Shown here one piece after another: positions 8,562 to 17,310 of a stretch of DNA of 64,000 bases. The stretch comes from JAAFIP01 sp031367325. Its GTDB lineage: Bacteria; Pseudomonadota; Gammaproteobacteria; Burkholderiales; Burkholderiaceae_C. How positions within the stretch are numbered: position 1 is the stretch's first letter; each line of letters begins with the position of its first letter. Both the position numbers and the translations under genes were made by a program. The notes beneath the pieces are model-generated. The model saw only the letters and a list, made by a program, of their open reading frames with translations. It was not told where the DNA came from and did no database searches. The stretch lies in contig JANLPQ010000084.1 of the NCBI GenBank assembly GCA_031367325.1, positions 62,001 to 126,000 of the forward strand, written 5' to 3'.

Positions 8562-9428
8562 CTAAGCCACCGCCTTCTGCAACCACTGCGCAAACGCCGC
8601 ACACTCCCATCGCTCTAGCGTGCCCGTACGCCAGCACAGGTAATGCGCATGCGGGCTGGGCACGTTGACCGTAGATAAGCGTACCAGCGCACCACTGCTT
8701 AGCCACGGCTCGCCCAGCTTGGTGCGCACCAGCGCCACACCCAGGCCCAGAGCGGCAGCGTCGCACATCAGGCCAATGTCGTTAAAGCTGGAACCTTCCT
8801 GTGGCTCTGGCCAGTCTAGCTGGTGCGCTGCAAACCAGGTGCGCCATGGCTCTAGCGGGCTTTTTAAAAGCTTGGCTTTGGATAAATCTTCGGGTGTGTC
8901 AAACGGTCCATAGTCGCGCAGATACGCAGGCGAGGCCATGGGGGTGACTACGTCTTTGAACAAACACACATGCTCCACATCGGCATAGCGCCCCGTGCCA
9001 AAACGTATCGTCAGGTCAGCATCTTCAGCCACCACGTCTAGCAACGGAATGCTCACCTGCAGCGTTAAATCAATCTCAGGGTAAGCGTCGGCAAAAGCTT
9101 TTAAGCGCGGCATCAAAATCGAGCGAGCAAAGGTGGGTGTGACGGCCACGCGCAGCTTGCGTTTGCCTTGCGCCACTTCGTTGCCGGGAAACCGCTCCAG
9201 TGCGGCCAAGCCTTCGCGCACTTGCGCTAAATATTCACTGCCGTGCGTGGTGAGCGAAAAATCAGCCCGGCCAAACAGCCGCACGCCAATGGCTTCTTCT
9301 AGCTGCCGCACCCGGTGGCTTACCGCGCTGGGCGTGACGCACAGCTCCTCAGCCGCTTGCGTTACGCTGCGCAAGCGTGCCAGTGCTTCAAAAGTTAACA
9401 GGCATTGAATGGGTGGAATGCGCGACAC
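8562..9428 (-). CDS. LysR-family transcriptional regulator, GcvA-like
   Basis: 288 residues, beginning at GTG with AAAGGT upstream. The N-terminal winged helix-turn-helix (about 6-65) has LTFEALARLRSVTQAAEELCVTP and PSAVSHRVRQLEEAIGVRLF; the remainder is the LysR substrate-binding fold with LRVAVTPTFA at its first strand. The 'SAVSHRVRQLE' helix and 'PLIQCLLTFEA'-like opening point to the GcvA subgroup, regulators often linked to amino-acid or beta-lactamase genes. It follows the DUF2927 gene by 19 bases on the same strand and may be cotranscribed with it. The effector is unknown. Confidence 0.88.
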   Translation of the reverse strand: MSRIPPIQCLLTFEALARLRSVTQAAEELCVTPSAVSHRVRQLEEAIGVRLFGRADFSLTTHGSEYLAQVREGLAALERFPGNEVAQGKRKLRVAVTPTFARSILMPRLKAFADAYPEIDLTLQVSIPLLDVVAEDADLTIRFGTGRYADVEHVCLFKDVVTPMASPAYLRDYGPFDTPEDLSKAKLLKSPLEPWRTWFAAHQLDWPEPQEGSSFNDIGLMCDAAALGLGVALVRTKLGEPWLSSGALVRLSTVNVPSPHAHYLCWRTGTLERWECAAFAQWLQKAVA

Positions 9429-9447
9429 GTTGGTGACCTTTTATTTT

Positions 9448-10620
9448 TTATTCTTTAATACCTTGGCGCAACTGTTCTAGCTCAGCCGCAGGCAAGGATT
9501 TTTCGATGTCGGCCAATTGGTCTTTGAAATACGAATTTTGGCCCGCAGCGGCTTTGGTAAGCCAACGATAACCCTTGACCTTGTCTTGGACAAAGCCGTT
9601 GCCTTTAAAGTAGCTGATGCCTAGAGCATACTGCGCTGTATCGTGGCCAGCTTCTGCAGCGCGCGTAAACCACTGCATAGCCTGCACTCCGTTTTGCGGC
9701 ACGGTGTCGCCCAGGGTGTAGGCCACGCCCAGCATCGTCATGATCTGTTTGCGCGCTTCAGCTATATGGGTTTCGCTAGCAAAACCAGAGCGGCGCACAA
9801 TCGTGGGTACGCCACCTACGCCATTGGCAAAATTCTCCATGCTCAGTGCCGTAGCGGCTAAAAATTGTTTTACCTGCGCACCGGTCTCAGCTGGGTCGCG
9901 GCCTGCGGCGGTATGTTGAGCCACATATTGGGCAAGGACGGGTAATGCCTTGAATGGCGACGCGCCCGTCACCATCTCTGGCCCGTACCAGGCCTGCAGC
10001 ATCACGCGGTCTAGCGGGGCTAGTTGGTCTTGGCGGTATTTAAAATAGCTCAGCACGGTGTTGCCCGAGGGATGCCCTGGTATGCCCATCGCGTGCATCA
10101 TCTCGTGGTGCACGCAGCGCCACAGCTCGCTTGATTTCAGCACCACAGACACTTTGGCGAAGTGCCAGCCGTCAAAACGCACCGGTTTAACAAAGCAGCC
10201 AAAGGCCGGGTCGCTGGTAATTTCTTCGACAATATCAAAGTCTAGTTGCGACAGCGTGTCTGCCTCGGGCGCGTTAGACACGTCGGTAAATTTGAGGCCA
10301 GTCGACGCTGCGGTAGCCTCTAGTGCTTGCACAATATTCGGTTTGTGGCTGGCGGCATCTACACCTGCTATTCGGTAGCGAATGGGTGAGATGTTTGCCT
10401 GCCAGCGGCTGATGGGTCTGGGCATGCCGCGCTGGTCCCACAGGGCTTCCCACACGGTTTGCAGGTCGTCGCCTAGCTGGTCGGCGTGCGCAGGGCCCAA
10501 GGCGGTCAATAGTAGTAGGGCGGCGAGACAACCACGCGCAACATCCCGCAGAAAGTACGCACCTAAGCTGCGGGCCGTGCACGCAGCGCGGATTAGCGTT
10601 ACGATATTATGGGATTGCAT
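9448..10620 (-). CDS. Secreted DUF2927 domain protein with HExxH motif and Sel1 repeats
   Basis: 390 residues. An N-terminal signal peptide (about 22-46, ending PAHADQ) suggests export. Residues about 50-220 resemble DUF2927, a family with a putative zincin active site; here the motif is HHEMMHAMGIPGH, that is HExxH with a third histidine seven residues on, one residue further than the metzincin spacing. The C-terminal third holds two Sel1-like (TPR) repeats: AMQWFTRAAEAGHDTAQYAL and GYRWLTKAAAGQ. Such repeats mediate protein contacts. A secreted or periplasmic metalloprotease is a reasonable guess, not demonstrated. It lies upstream of the GcvA-like regulator on the same strand. Confidence 0.7.
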   Translation of the reverse strand: MQSHNIVTLIRAACTARSLGAYFLRDVARGCLAALLLLTALGPAHADQLGDDLQTVWEALWDQRGMPRPISRWQANISPIRYRIAGVDAASHKPNIVQALEATAASTGLKFTDVSNAPEADTLSQLDFDIVEEITSDPAFGCFVKPVRFDGWHFAKVSVVLKSSELWRCVHHEMMHAMGIPGHPSGNTVLSYFKYRQDQLAPLDRVMLQAWYGPEMVTGASPFKALPVLAQYVAQHTAAGRDPAETGAQVKQFLAATALSMENFANGVGGVPTIVRRSGFASETHIAEARKQIMTMLGVAYTLGDTVPQNGVQAMQWFTRAAEAGHDTAQYALGISYFKGNGFVQDKVKGYRWLTKAAAGQNSYFKDQLADIEKSLPAAELEQLRQGIKE

Positions 10621-10679
10621 AAGCGCATTCTTACAGATTTTGAGCGGTTAGAGGCTAATTTACAGGTGTTTTAAGTGTT

Positions 10680-10722
10680 TTAGGCCGTAGATACTGCTCA
10701 ACTAGCTATTAAATAAATAGCA
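10680..10722 (-). repeat. CR1 dispersed repeat in a divergent promoter region
   Basis: Reverse CR1 copy (GGCCGTAGATACTGCTCAAC then AGCTATTAAATAAATAGC) lying between the divergent DUF2927 and aminotransferase genes, 25 bases upstream of the latter's start. Confidence 0.75.
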
Positions 10723-10746
10723 TTTAATTTATAACAGGAGACTACC

Positions 10747-12087
10747 ATGGCCTATAACGACTTCAACATGGACAACCAGTGGTTGCCCTTCACCCCTAAC
10801 CGCCATTTCCGCCAAGACCCGCGCGTACTGGTAGCGGCAGACGGCATGGTGCTCACCACCCACGACGGGCGCAAGGTGCTGGATGGCATCAGCAGCCTGT
10901 GGTGCGTAGGCGCAGGGCATAACCGCAAGCCGATCAACGAAGCGATTAAAAAGCAACTGGATACCTTGGACTACGCCACCGCTTTTAATGCCAGCAACGA
11001 CAAGGCTTTCAAAGCCGCCGAGATGATTGCCCACATGGCACCGGGTGATTTGAACAAAGTGCTGTTTTGCAATTCTGGTTCAGAAGCGGCAGACACGGCT
11101 ATCAAAGTGGCGCTAGCCTACCACCGTGCGCGCAGTGAAGGCCACCGCACGGTAATGATTGGCCGCGAGCGTGGCTACCACGGCGTGGGTTTTGGCGGTA
11201 TTTCGCTGGGCGGAATTCCGTCTAACCGCAAAGTGTTCGGCTCGGCCATGCTGCCGCGCGTGGACCACATGCGCTTTATCCACGACCCAGTGAACCACGC
11301 CTACATTCACCACGCCGAACCCGTGTGGACTGAGGACATTTTGCTAGAGCTGGAAAACCGTATTTTGCCGTTGCACGATGCGTCTAACGTGGCGGCGATT
11401 TTTGTTGAACCCGTAGCGGGGAGCGCAGGCTGGTACATACCGCCTGCCGGGTATTTGAAACGGTTGCGCGAGATTTGCGACAAGCACGGCATCTTGCTGG
11501 TGTTTGACGAGGTGATCACAGGCTTTGGCCGCTTAGGCACCAACTTTGCTGCGGATTTTTACGGCGTGGTGCCTGACATGCTGACCTTTGCCAAATGCGT
11601 CACCAACGGCGTAATTCCGCTGGGCGGCGTGATTTGCCGTGAGCACCTGTACCAAACCATGCTGGACGCCAACACCAAAGCGGGCGACCATGTGACCGAG
11701 TTTTTCCACGGCTACACCTACAGCGGCCACCCTGTGGCCTGCGCCGCTGCCATTGCTACGCTGAACTTGTACAAAGAAGACAACCTGTTTGAACGCGCAG
11801 GCCTAATGGGCAAGGTGCTGGGCGATGCGATGCACAGTGTGCTGAAAGGCTTGCCCAATGTGGTGGGCATTCGTTCGCTGGGTCTAGCCGGTGCAGTAGA
11901 ACTGACCAGTATCGCAGGCACGCCAGGCAAGCGCGCGTACGACATCTTTTTAGATTGCTACCACCACGGCGTACTGGTGCGGCCTGCGGGCGATGTGATA
12001 GTGCTGTGCCCACCGTATATTGTGGACGCATCGCAGATCGACCAGATCATTAGCACGCTGGCGGCTAGCATTAAAAAGCACGCTTGA
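10747..12087 (+). CDS. Class III aminotransferase (omega-amino acid:pyruvate type)
   Basis: 446 residues with an AGGAG site nine bases before the ATG. PLP-dependent transaminase of fold type I: the cofactor lysine is K283 in TFAKCVTNG, the PLP aspartate lies in LLVFDEVITGFGRLG (about 250-264), and NSGSEAADTAIK (109-120) binds the phosphate. Residues WLPFTPNRHF near the N terminus are typical of beta-alanine:pyruvate / omega-amino-acid:pyruvate transaminases, which take beta-alanine, taurine or similar omega-amines to the semialdehyde with pyruvate as acceptor. No partner semialdehyde dehydrogenase is adjacent, so the true amine donor is open. Confidence 0.88.
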   Translation: MAYNDFNMDNQWLPFTPNRHFRQDPRVLVAADGMVLTTHDGRKVLDGISSLWCVGAGHNRKPINEAIKKQLDTLDYATAFNASNDKAFKAAEMIAHMAPGDLNKVLFCNSGSEAADTAIKVALAYHRARSEGHRTVMIGRERGYHGVGFGGISLGGIPSNRKVFGSAMLPRVDHMRFIHDPVNHAYIHHAEPVWTEDILLELENRILPLHDASNVAAIFVEPVAGSAGWYIPPAGYLKRLREICDKHGILLVFDEVITGFGRLGTNFAADFYGVVPDMLTFAKCVTNGVIPLGGVICREHLYQTMLDANTKAGDHVTEFFHGYTYSGHPVACAAAIATLNLYKEDNLFERAGLMGKVLGDAMHSVLKGLPNVVGIRSLGLAGAVELTSIAGTPGKRAYDIFLDCYHHGVLVRPAGDVIVLCPPYIVDASQIDQIISTLAASIKKHA

Positions 12088-12133
12088 GGCTAAGGTTTAA
12101 TTAAGCTCAACTGCGGTCAAGCCTAATCCCGTG

Positions 12134-12919
12134 TCACTTAGCTGGCACGGGTTTGCCCATGTTCTGCATCTGCTGTTTAAACTGCGCGCAATAATCGGTG
12201 CCAGTGTTCTCGCTAGGCCACTGGGTAGTTTGCACTGCAGTGCCAGGGTTTAGCTGCTGGATATGAAACGGAACAGCCAACTGTGCATCTGCGTGGCCAC
12301 TGCCAGCGATCAGCACTATGGTTTTGTTTTGTGATTGGCTTAGCGTCATCTCAGCTAACACGACCGAGGTCATTTGCACATCGCGCGCTACCTGCACGCG
12401 TGCCATAGGTGCCAGCTGCGATGCAGGCAGCATGTCGCAATGGCCAGACCGAATATTGTCCAAGTGGCGTTGCCAAAGCGCGGGGGTGAACAGACCATCG
12501 TAATTAGCAGATTGCATAGTCTGGGTTGTTTTAGCCTGAGGTAGATTGCCGCCCACCACAGGTACGCCTGCGCGCACTGCTGCCATGATGGCACCTTGGT
12601 AGTTGGCCCAAGGCCACGCGGCTTGCTTCCAGCCTAGTGCGGTTTGCACCTCTTGCTCTGTAGCTTGTGGGCCTAGGCTACTTGTACGTGCGGGCGCATC
12701 GGACATTTCCAGCACTAGCGCGGCTAAGCGGCGCTGGGCAATTAAATCGCGCACGGCCTGTGCGTGCAGGCCGGGGTGGCTGGGCGCGTCGTGCTGCTCG
12801 CCCAGCAGCAGCACGCTAGGCTGCTGTACAGACAGGGCGTTGCAGGCGGTCAACATGGCGCACGCCAGCACTGCACACCAGCGTGGCGATTTAGTTAAAT
12901 ACCGTTTATAAAAAATCAT
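12134..12919 (-). CDS. ChaN-family lipoprotein
   Basis: About 261 residues from the ATG at 12917-12919; in-frame starts at 12943 and 13009 lie upstream, but this one begins just before a lipoprotein signal with lipobox LTAC. The mature protein carries VLLLGEQHD near its start, LVLEMSD, WPWANYQGAI and IAGSGHADAQLAVP, the pattern of the ChaN/Tiki superfamily (haem-binding uptake, or TraB-like). Members are outer-membrane or periplasmic lipoproteins implicated in haem binding in Campylobacter; others in this superfamily are proteases. No iron gene is next to it. Exact function is inferred only from family. Confidence 0.75.
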   Translation of the reverse strand: MIFYKRYLTKSPRWCAVLACAMLTACNALSVQQPSVLLLGEQHDAPSHPGLHAQAVRDLIAQRRLAALVLEMSDAPARTSSLGPQATEQEVQTALGWKQAAWPWANYQGAIMAAVRAGVPVVGGNLPQAKTTQTMQSANYDGLFTPALWQRHLDNIRSGHCDMLPASQLAPMARVQVARDVQMTSVVLAEMTLSQSQNKTIVLIAGSGHADAQLAVPFHIQQLNPGTAVQTTQWPSENTGTDYCAQFKQQMQNMGKPVPAK

Positions 12920-13013
12920 TGGCGCATCGTAGCGTACCCGCATTGCCGCGTAAGCCGCAGGGTTGTGCGGCAGCGCAGCGCATCGTGTCTGCACTGCGCT
13001 ACCGTGCAATGGG

Positions 13014-13379
13014 TCAGTGCAAGATCACTGGGTTTTGCGCTAGCTGGGTGTAGCACTCCAGTGCGTCTTCTACTTCGTCTTGGGTGGGAGTTTTTTCTTG
13101 CCACGCGTTAATCTGCTGCTGGAACAGCTCGGCCCACGAGCCATCTAAATACACTTCTTTACCAGACCGTTTGTCGACAATCTCAAACCCGTGGCGCGCC
13201 AGGCGCAGCCCCGTGTTGTCGCCGTGGCTCAAGGTGGCTTTGCCAAACGCACCCCCCACGCTGCTAACCGCTCTGCCGTGCAAGGCGACTTCTACAGCGT
13301 CTTGCACGGTAGAGGCATCTTGTGCGTCTGCCTGCAGATGCACCACTACAAAAGAGTCAGAGTCGTACAGCATGTTCAT
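13014..13379 (-). CDS. DUF3567 family protein
   Basis: 121 residues starting MNMLYDSDSFVVVH with AAGGAA upstream. The C-terminal half (RHGFEIVDKRSGKEVYLDG then WAELFQQQINAW and QNPVILH) is the conserved block of DUF3567, a small cytoplasmic family that I associate with Burkholderiales. The biochemical role is unknown. The sequence looks intact and of normal family length. Confidence 0.85.
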   Translation of the reverse strand: MNMLYDSDSFVVVHLQADAQDASTVQDAVEVALHGRAVSSVGGAFGKATLSHGDNTGLRLARHGFEIVDKRSGKEVYLDGSWAELFQQQINAWQEKTPTQDEVEDALECYTQLAQNPVILH

Positions 13380-13543
13380 GGGGCGAGTTTCCTTGGTTCC
13401 TTTAGGGTATGCGCGGATAAAGTACTAATAAATTCATAGCGCACTCCCTATGATGTAGTAACGCATGGGCTTATTTCAAGGCTGACAGGGTTTTTACTTC
13501 GCAATTCACGTAAAAAGCCACACTTACCGTGGTTATTACATCT

Positions 13544-14734
13544 TTAGCGCAGCGTGGGGTCGGTGTTTTTAGCCAGCTCGGGCTTTAGTGCCGGGCTGCG
13601 CAATGACAGCTCAAGCGTAGTGCCATTTTGTTCTGTTTGCTTGATGCGCACAGGCATATAGTCCAGCTGTGGGGCTAACCAAAGCTCAACTCTGCGGTCA
13701 AACTCTTTGCGTGGGTAGCGTACCAAGTGCAATGCGGTGGTGGTGCCTGCAGGTAGCTCTATTTTGTCTGTGCCTTCTAGTGCAAACGTCCACATCTCAG
13801 CATCGTCGGTACCTGCCACAGGTATGCTGATAGTGGGCTGGGCTAATATTCTCGCAGGATCGCCTTTGACCATTCCTGCCACTTGCATCATTACGCTCAA
13901 ACGGTCTTGCGCTCTGTTAGTCCAAGGGGCATCGGGCTTGTTATTGGCAAAGCTGATGATGCCTTTGTCGGGCTGGAAATGCGTTGCCTTTTCGCTGCCT
14001 CTGAAGCGCTTGTCGGTGTACCGCTCGGGTTGTAGGCCCGCAGCGCTTACACTGCCCACGCTGGTTTGGCGTAGCAAACTTAAAAACAAAACCTTGGACT
14101 CCATCACTAGCTGGTAAGTGCGGCCATCACTAGACCATCCCAGTGTGCCCGCCCCAGACTGTGTTTGGGAGCCTGTTACATACATGACGTCGTAGGCAAA
14201 ATTCCCCGAAACCGGAAATTTCAACTCTACTGGGCTGGTAGCTGTTGGTTCGCCTATTTCTTGCCCGGCTGCCAATGGCGGGTCTAGCGACTTTTCAAGG
14301 GTTGGCGTGCTTGCTGTTGGCATGCTAGAAATTCTGTCGTCGGGCGGCATGGCATTATCGGAGGCAGGATTTTCTGGCGGTTTAATTGCTACAGATTCAG
14401 TAGCTGCTTGAGCAGGTTTTTCTTGGGTTGCAGCACTAATAGGCTTGGATTCTTTGGCTTCAGGTGAAGTCTTTTTAGGTATGGGCGCAGCTACTTTTCG
14501 TGGGGCTGGTGTGGCCACTGCGGCAGGTTGGGGTGCAGGCGCTGGTATCGGCTGAGGCGTCGGTTCTGGTGCGATGGTACGCGTGCTAAGGCTGGACTGC
14601 GCTGGCTTGTTAAAACTCCAGTGGTTAGCCTGGCCCGACAGTAAACCCCAATGCATCAGCAACACTCCCGCCAGCAGTATCCACAGCGTACGCCAACGCA
14701 TGGGCAGGCGGGTCCAAGGGGCAGGGAGTGTCAT
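13544..14734 (-). CDS. DUF3108 domain protein with N-terminal anchor and CR1-derived linker
   Basis: 396 residues. An N-terminal membrane segment (about 15-33) is followed by a long Pro/Ala/Lys-rich linker (about 50-165), then the DUF3108 domain (about 170-390), which begins FPVSGNFAYDVMYVTGSQTQ and ends near LELSLRS. DUF3108 proteins are periplasmic, lipocalin-like and uncharacterised. Residues about 97-118 (AATQEKPAQAATESVAIK) are encoded by a CR1 repeat read on the reverse strand; the same peptide frame occurs in Gph. The linker probably tolerates the insertion. The neighbour downstream is DUF3567, upstream an IclR gene on the same strand. Confidence 0.8.
   Translation of the reverse strand: MTLPAPWTRLPMRWRTLWILLAGVLLMHWGLLSGQANHWSFNKPAQSSLSTRTIAPEPTPQPIPAPAPQPAAVATPAPRKVAAPIPKKTSPEAKESKPISAATQEKPAQAATESVAIKPPENPASDNAMPPDDRISSMPTASTPTLEKSLDPPLAAGQEIGEPTATSPVELKFPVSGNFAYDVMYVTGSQTQSGAGTLGWSSDGRTYQLVMESKVLFLSLLRQTSVGSVSAAGLQPERYTDKRFRGSEKATHFQPDKGIISFANNKPDAPWTNRAQDRLSVMMQVAGMVKGDPARILAQPTISIPVAGTDDAEMWTFALEGTDKIELPAGTTTALHLVRYPRKEFDRRVELWLAPQLDYMPVRIKQTEQNGTTLELSLRSPALKPELAKNTDPTLR
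14383..14446 (+). repeat. CR1 repeat inside the DUF3108 coding sequence
   Basis: Contains GTAGCTGCTTGAGCAGG followed by TTTTTCTTGGGTTGC, clearly a CR1 copy, lying wholly inside an open reading frame without breaking it. Confidence 0.8.
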
Positions 14735-14836
14735 GCAGTGAATATACAGCTTTAGCTTGTCGCACCTTTGCTACCACTGCAAGTGGCCTGCACCTGTGCT
14801 GCAGCAACGTATGGCACGAAGTCTTGATAAGACGCG

Positions 14837-15616
14837 TTAAGGCGCGCCTAAATCGCTGGATAGTTGCCGAGCGCAACGCTTTAGCGCAGCGGCTACAGCA
14901 CCGTCCCACGCCGTGCTAAAGCTGGCCACCGACCCCAACGATACGACGCCCAGCGCCATGTGCCCCCTGGCATCAAACACTGGCACGCAAAACCCTGCAA
15001 TACCCGGCAACAAGGTGTCGCACACCCGCGCGAGGCCGCGCGTGCGAATATCTTTGAACAGCGTTTGTGCCGCTGCTGCTGTGGTGGGTGTGTCGCCGCG
15101 TGGTGCTTTGGCGGCAGTGGCCAGTTCCATTTTCAACAAACCAGCAATAGCCTGCGGCTGCGCATAGGCCGCAAAGCAGCGGCCCGTGGCGCTGGTCAGC
15201 AGCGGCATCACATCGCCCAAGCGCAAATTGACCGTCACCGCTTGCGGGGGCTCTTGCCAATGCACAATGGTGGGGCCGTGGTTGCCCCATACGGCCAGTG
15301 CCAGCGTGTGGCCCACTTGGGCCATCAAATCACCCATGCGCTTGCGCGCCATTTGAACCGCATCCAGCCTTTCCAAAGAAGCAAGCCCTAACTTAAGCGC
15401 CGCCGGGCCCAGGTCGTAGCGGCTGCTGGCAGTGTCTTGCACCACTAGTTCCAGCCTTTGATAACTTACCAAATAACGGTGCGCTTTGGCTGCGCTCATG
15501 CTGGCGGCGGCAGCTAAATCGCGTAGCATCATGGGTGCGCGGGCTTGGGCCAAAGTGTTCAGCAGGGCAAAACCCACTTCAACCGATTGGATGCCCGCTT
15601 GGGGTTTGGTAGCCAT
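14837..15616 (-). CDS. IclR-family transcriptional regulator
   Basis: 259 residues. N-terminal winged helix (about 8-65) with VEVGFALLNTLAQARAPMML and SMSAAKAHRYLVSYQRLELV; C-terminal GAF-like effector domain (about 80-250) with GHTLALAVWGNHGPTIVHW, the GDVMPLLTSATGRCFAAY segment and a PVFDARGHMALGVVSLG strand. IclR proteins are often repressors of aromatic catabolism genes. It is divergent from a fumarylacetoacetate hydrolase gene with about 95 bases between, containing two palindromes, so it likely controls that gene and itself. Confidence 0.88.
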   Translation of the reverse strand: MATKPQAGIQSVEVGFALLNTLAQARAPMMLRDLAAAASMSAAKAHRYLVSYQRLELVVQDTASSRYDLGPAALKLGLASLERLDAVQMARKRMGDLMAQVGHTLALAVWGNHGPTIVHWQEPPQAVTVNLRLGDVMPLLTSATGRCFAAYAQPQAIAGLLKMELATAAKAPRGDTPTTAAAAQTLFKDIRTRGLARVCDTLLPGIAGFCVPVFDARGHMALGVVSLGSVASFSTAWDGAVAAALKRCARQLSSDLGAP

Positions 15617-15638
15617 AAAGTAGCGTGGTCAAAAGACT

Positions 15639-15669
15639 CGTAAAATTACGCAATAGTAAACGAATTTAC
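15639..15669. promoter_or_regulatory. Probable IclR operator: two adjacent palindromes
   Basis: CGTAAAATTACG at 15639-15650 and GTAAACGAATTTAC at 15656-15669 are both near-perfect inverted repeats. They lie in the short divergent region between the IclR gene and the FAA hydrolase gene, where autoregulated IclR proteins bind. That they are the operator is inference. Confidence 0.5.
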
Positions 15670-15711
15670 CTAAACGTAATTAAAAAACTCTCACACTTAA
15701 ACAGAATTTGT

Positions 15712-16761
15712 ATGAAACTTGCCACCCTGAAAGACGGCTCGCGCGACGGACAACTGGTAGTTGTCTCGCGCGACTTAGCCACTGCACATTATGTAACCGG
15801 CATTGCCGCCCGCCTGCAGCAGGTGCTGGACGACTGGAATTTTCTGTCACCACAACTGCAAGACCTGTACGACAGCCTAAACCAAGGCAAAACCCGCCAC
15901 GCTTTCCCGTTTGACCCCAAGCAATGCATGGCCCCACTGCCACGCGCCTACCAGTGGGCTGACGGCTCGGCGTATATCAACCATGTAGAGTTAGTGCGCC
16001 TAGCCCGCAACTCTGAAGTGCCCGCCAACTACTACACCGAGCCGTTGATGTACCAAGGCGGCAGCGACGACTTTATTGGCCCGCGTGACGACGTGCGCTG
16101 CGCCAGCGAGGCGCATGGCATCGACTTTGAAGCTGAAGTCGCCGTGATCACCGGCGACGTGCGCATGACCAGCACCCCGGAACAAGCGCTAGACGGCATT
16201 CGCCTAGTGATGCTGGCTAACGACGTGAGCCTGCGACATTTGATCCCCGACGAGCTGGCCAAAGGCTTTGGCTTTGTGCAAAGCAAACCCGCCACCGCAT
16301 TTAGCCCAGTAGCCGTTACGCTGGACGAGCTAGGCAGCGCCTGGGACGCAGGCCGCGTGCACCTGACGGTGCAAAGCCAGTGGAACGGCCGCACCGTAGG
16401 CATGTGCGATGCGGGCGAAGAGATGACTTTTCACTTTGGCCAGCTGATAGCGCACCTGTGCAAAACCCGCAATGTGCGCGCAGGCAGCATCATCGGTAGT
16501 GGCACTATCAGCAATAAAGGCGTAGAAAAAAACGGCAAAAAAGACTGGCCACGCGGCTACAGCTGCATTGCCGAAAAACGCGCTATAGAAACCATTCAAG
16601 ACGGCCAACCTAGCACCGATTACATGAAGTTTGGCGACACCATTCGTATTGAAATGAAGGGTAAGGATGGGCTGAGCGTGTTTGGGGCTATAGCGCAGAA
16701 GATAGCACCACTGCATGCGCAAGCTGAGCCTGCCGTTGTAACTAAGCCTGTCAAGGCCTAG
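15712..16761 (+). CDS. Fumarylacetoacetate hydrolase family protein
   Basis: 349 residues from the ATG at 15712 (MKLATLKDGSRDGQLVVVSR); an in-frame upstream start would run through the operator region. The FAH fold is recognisable by LMYQGGSDDFIGP, the metal-binding GIDFEAEVAVITGDV (ExE motif), FSPVAV and RAGSIIGSGTISNKG. The closest subgroup acts in the homogentisate route of tyrosine/phenylalanine breakdown, splitting fumarylacetoacetate to fumarate and acetoacetate; related members act on other acylpyruvates. No homogentisate dioxygenase gene is adjacent. The divergent IclR gene fits a regulated catabolic role. Confidence 0.85.
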   Translation: MKLATLKDGSRDGQLVVVSRDLATAHYVTGIAARLQQVLDDWNFLSPQLQDLYDSLNQGKTRHAFPFDPKQCMAPLPRAYQWADGSAYINHVELVRLARNSEVPANYYTEPLMYQGGSDDFIGPRDDVRCASEAHGIDFEAEVAVITGDVRMTSTPEQALDGIRLVMLANDVSLRHLIPDELAKGFGFVQSKPATAFSPVAVTLDELGSAWDAGRVHLTVQSQWNGRTVGMCDAGEEMTFHFGQLIAHLCKTRNVRAGSIIGSGTISNKGVEKNGKKDWPRGYSCIAEKRAIETIQDGQPSTDYMKFGDTIRIEMKGKDGLSVFGAIAQKIAPLHAQAEPAVVTKPVKA

Positions 16762-16773
16762 CCGCTACACATC

Positions 16774-17310
16774 ATGCAGACTGATGATATCGTCGCGCGC
16801 ACCCAGTGCTGGCTAGAGCGTGCCGTGATCGGCCTGAACCTGTGCCCGTTTGCCAAGGCCGAGCATGTGCATGGGCGCATTCGCTACAGCGTGAGCAATG
16901 CTACGCAGCCCACAGATTTGCTGCTGGCGCTAGAGCAAGAAATTACTTTTCTGCTAGCGCAAGACCCAACTAAAACCGAGACCACGCTGCTGATCGTGCC
17001 GCACATGCTGGCTGATTTTTTAGACTACAACGACTTTTTAGATGAGGCCGACAGCATGCTGGAACATGCTGACCCTGATGTGCAACTGCAAATTGCCAGC
17101 TTTCACCCGGACTACCAGTTTGCAGGCAGCGCGGCGGACGATATGGATAACTACACCAACCGCTCTCCCTACCCCATGCTGCACCTGCTACGTGAGGACA
17201 GCGTAGAGCGGGCGGTACAAGCATTCCCAGAGGTAGAGCTGATTTATGAACGCAACATCGCCACCCTGCGCAAGCTGGGGCTGGCCGGATGGAAGACAAT
17301 GCAGGCATGA
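16774..17310 (+). CDS. DUF1415 family protein
   Basis: 178 residues. Recognised by the conserved start CWLERAVIGLNLCPFAKA, PHMLADFLDYNDFLDEAD, the central IASFHPDYQFAG and the NYTNRSPYPMLHLLRE block. This family is cytoplasmic and of unknown function; the conserved Cys and His residues could bind metal. It follows the FAA hydrolase gene by 12 bases and overlaps the next gene by an ATGA, so the three are probably one transcript. Confidence 0.87.
   Translation: MQTDDIVARTQCWLERAVIGLNLCPFAKAEHVHGRIRYSVSNATQPTDLLLALEQEITFLLAQDPTKTETTLLIVPHMLADFLDYNDFLDEADSMLEHADPDVQLQIASFHPDYQFAGSAADDMDNYTNRSPYPMLHLLREDSVERAVQAFPEVELIYERNIATLRKLGLAGWKTMQA

Noticed and set aside
12128..12151. Hairpin CCCGTG/CACGGG between the aminotransferase and ChaN genes
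   Set aside because: Stem of six pairs with a long loop and no T run; not convincing as a terminator.
13421..13441. AGTACTAATAAATTCATAGC resembling the 5' end of CR1
   Set aside because: Too short and without the GAGCAGG core; at most a fragment.
14625..14909. Minus-strand open frame between the IclR and DUF3108 genes
   Set aside because: It overlaps both genes in another frame and shows no domain or initiation signal.
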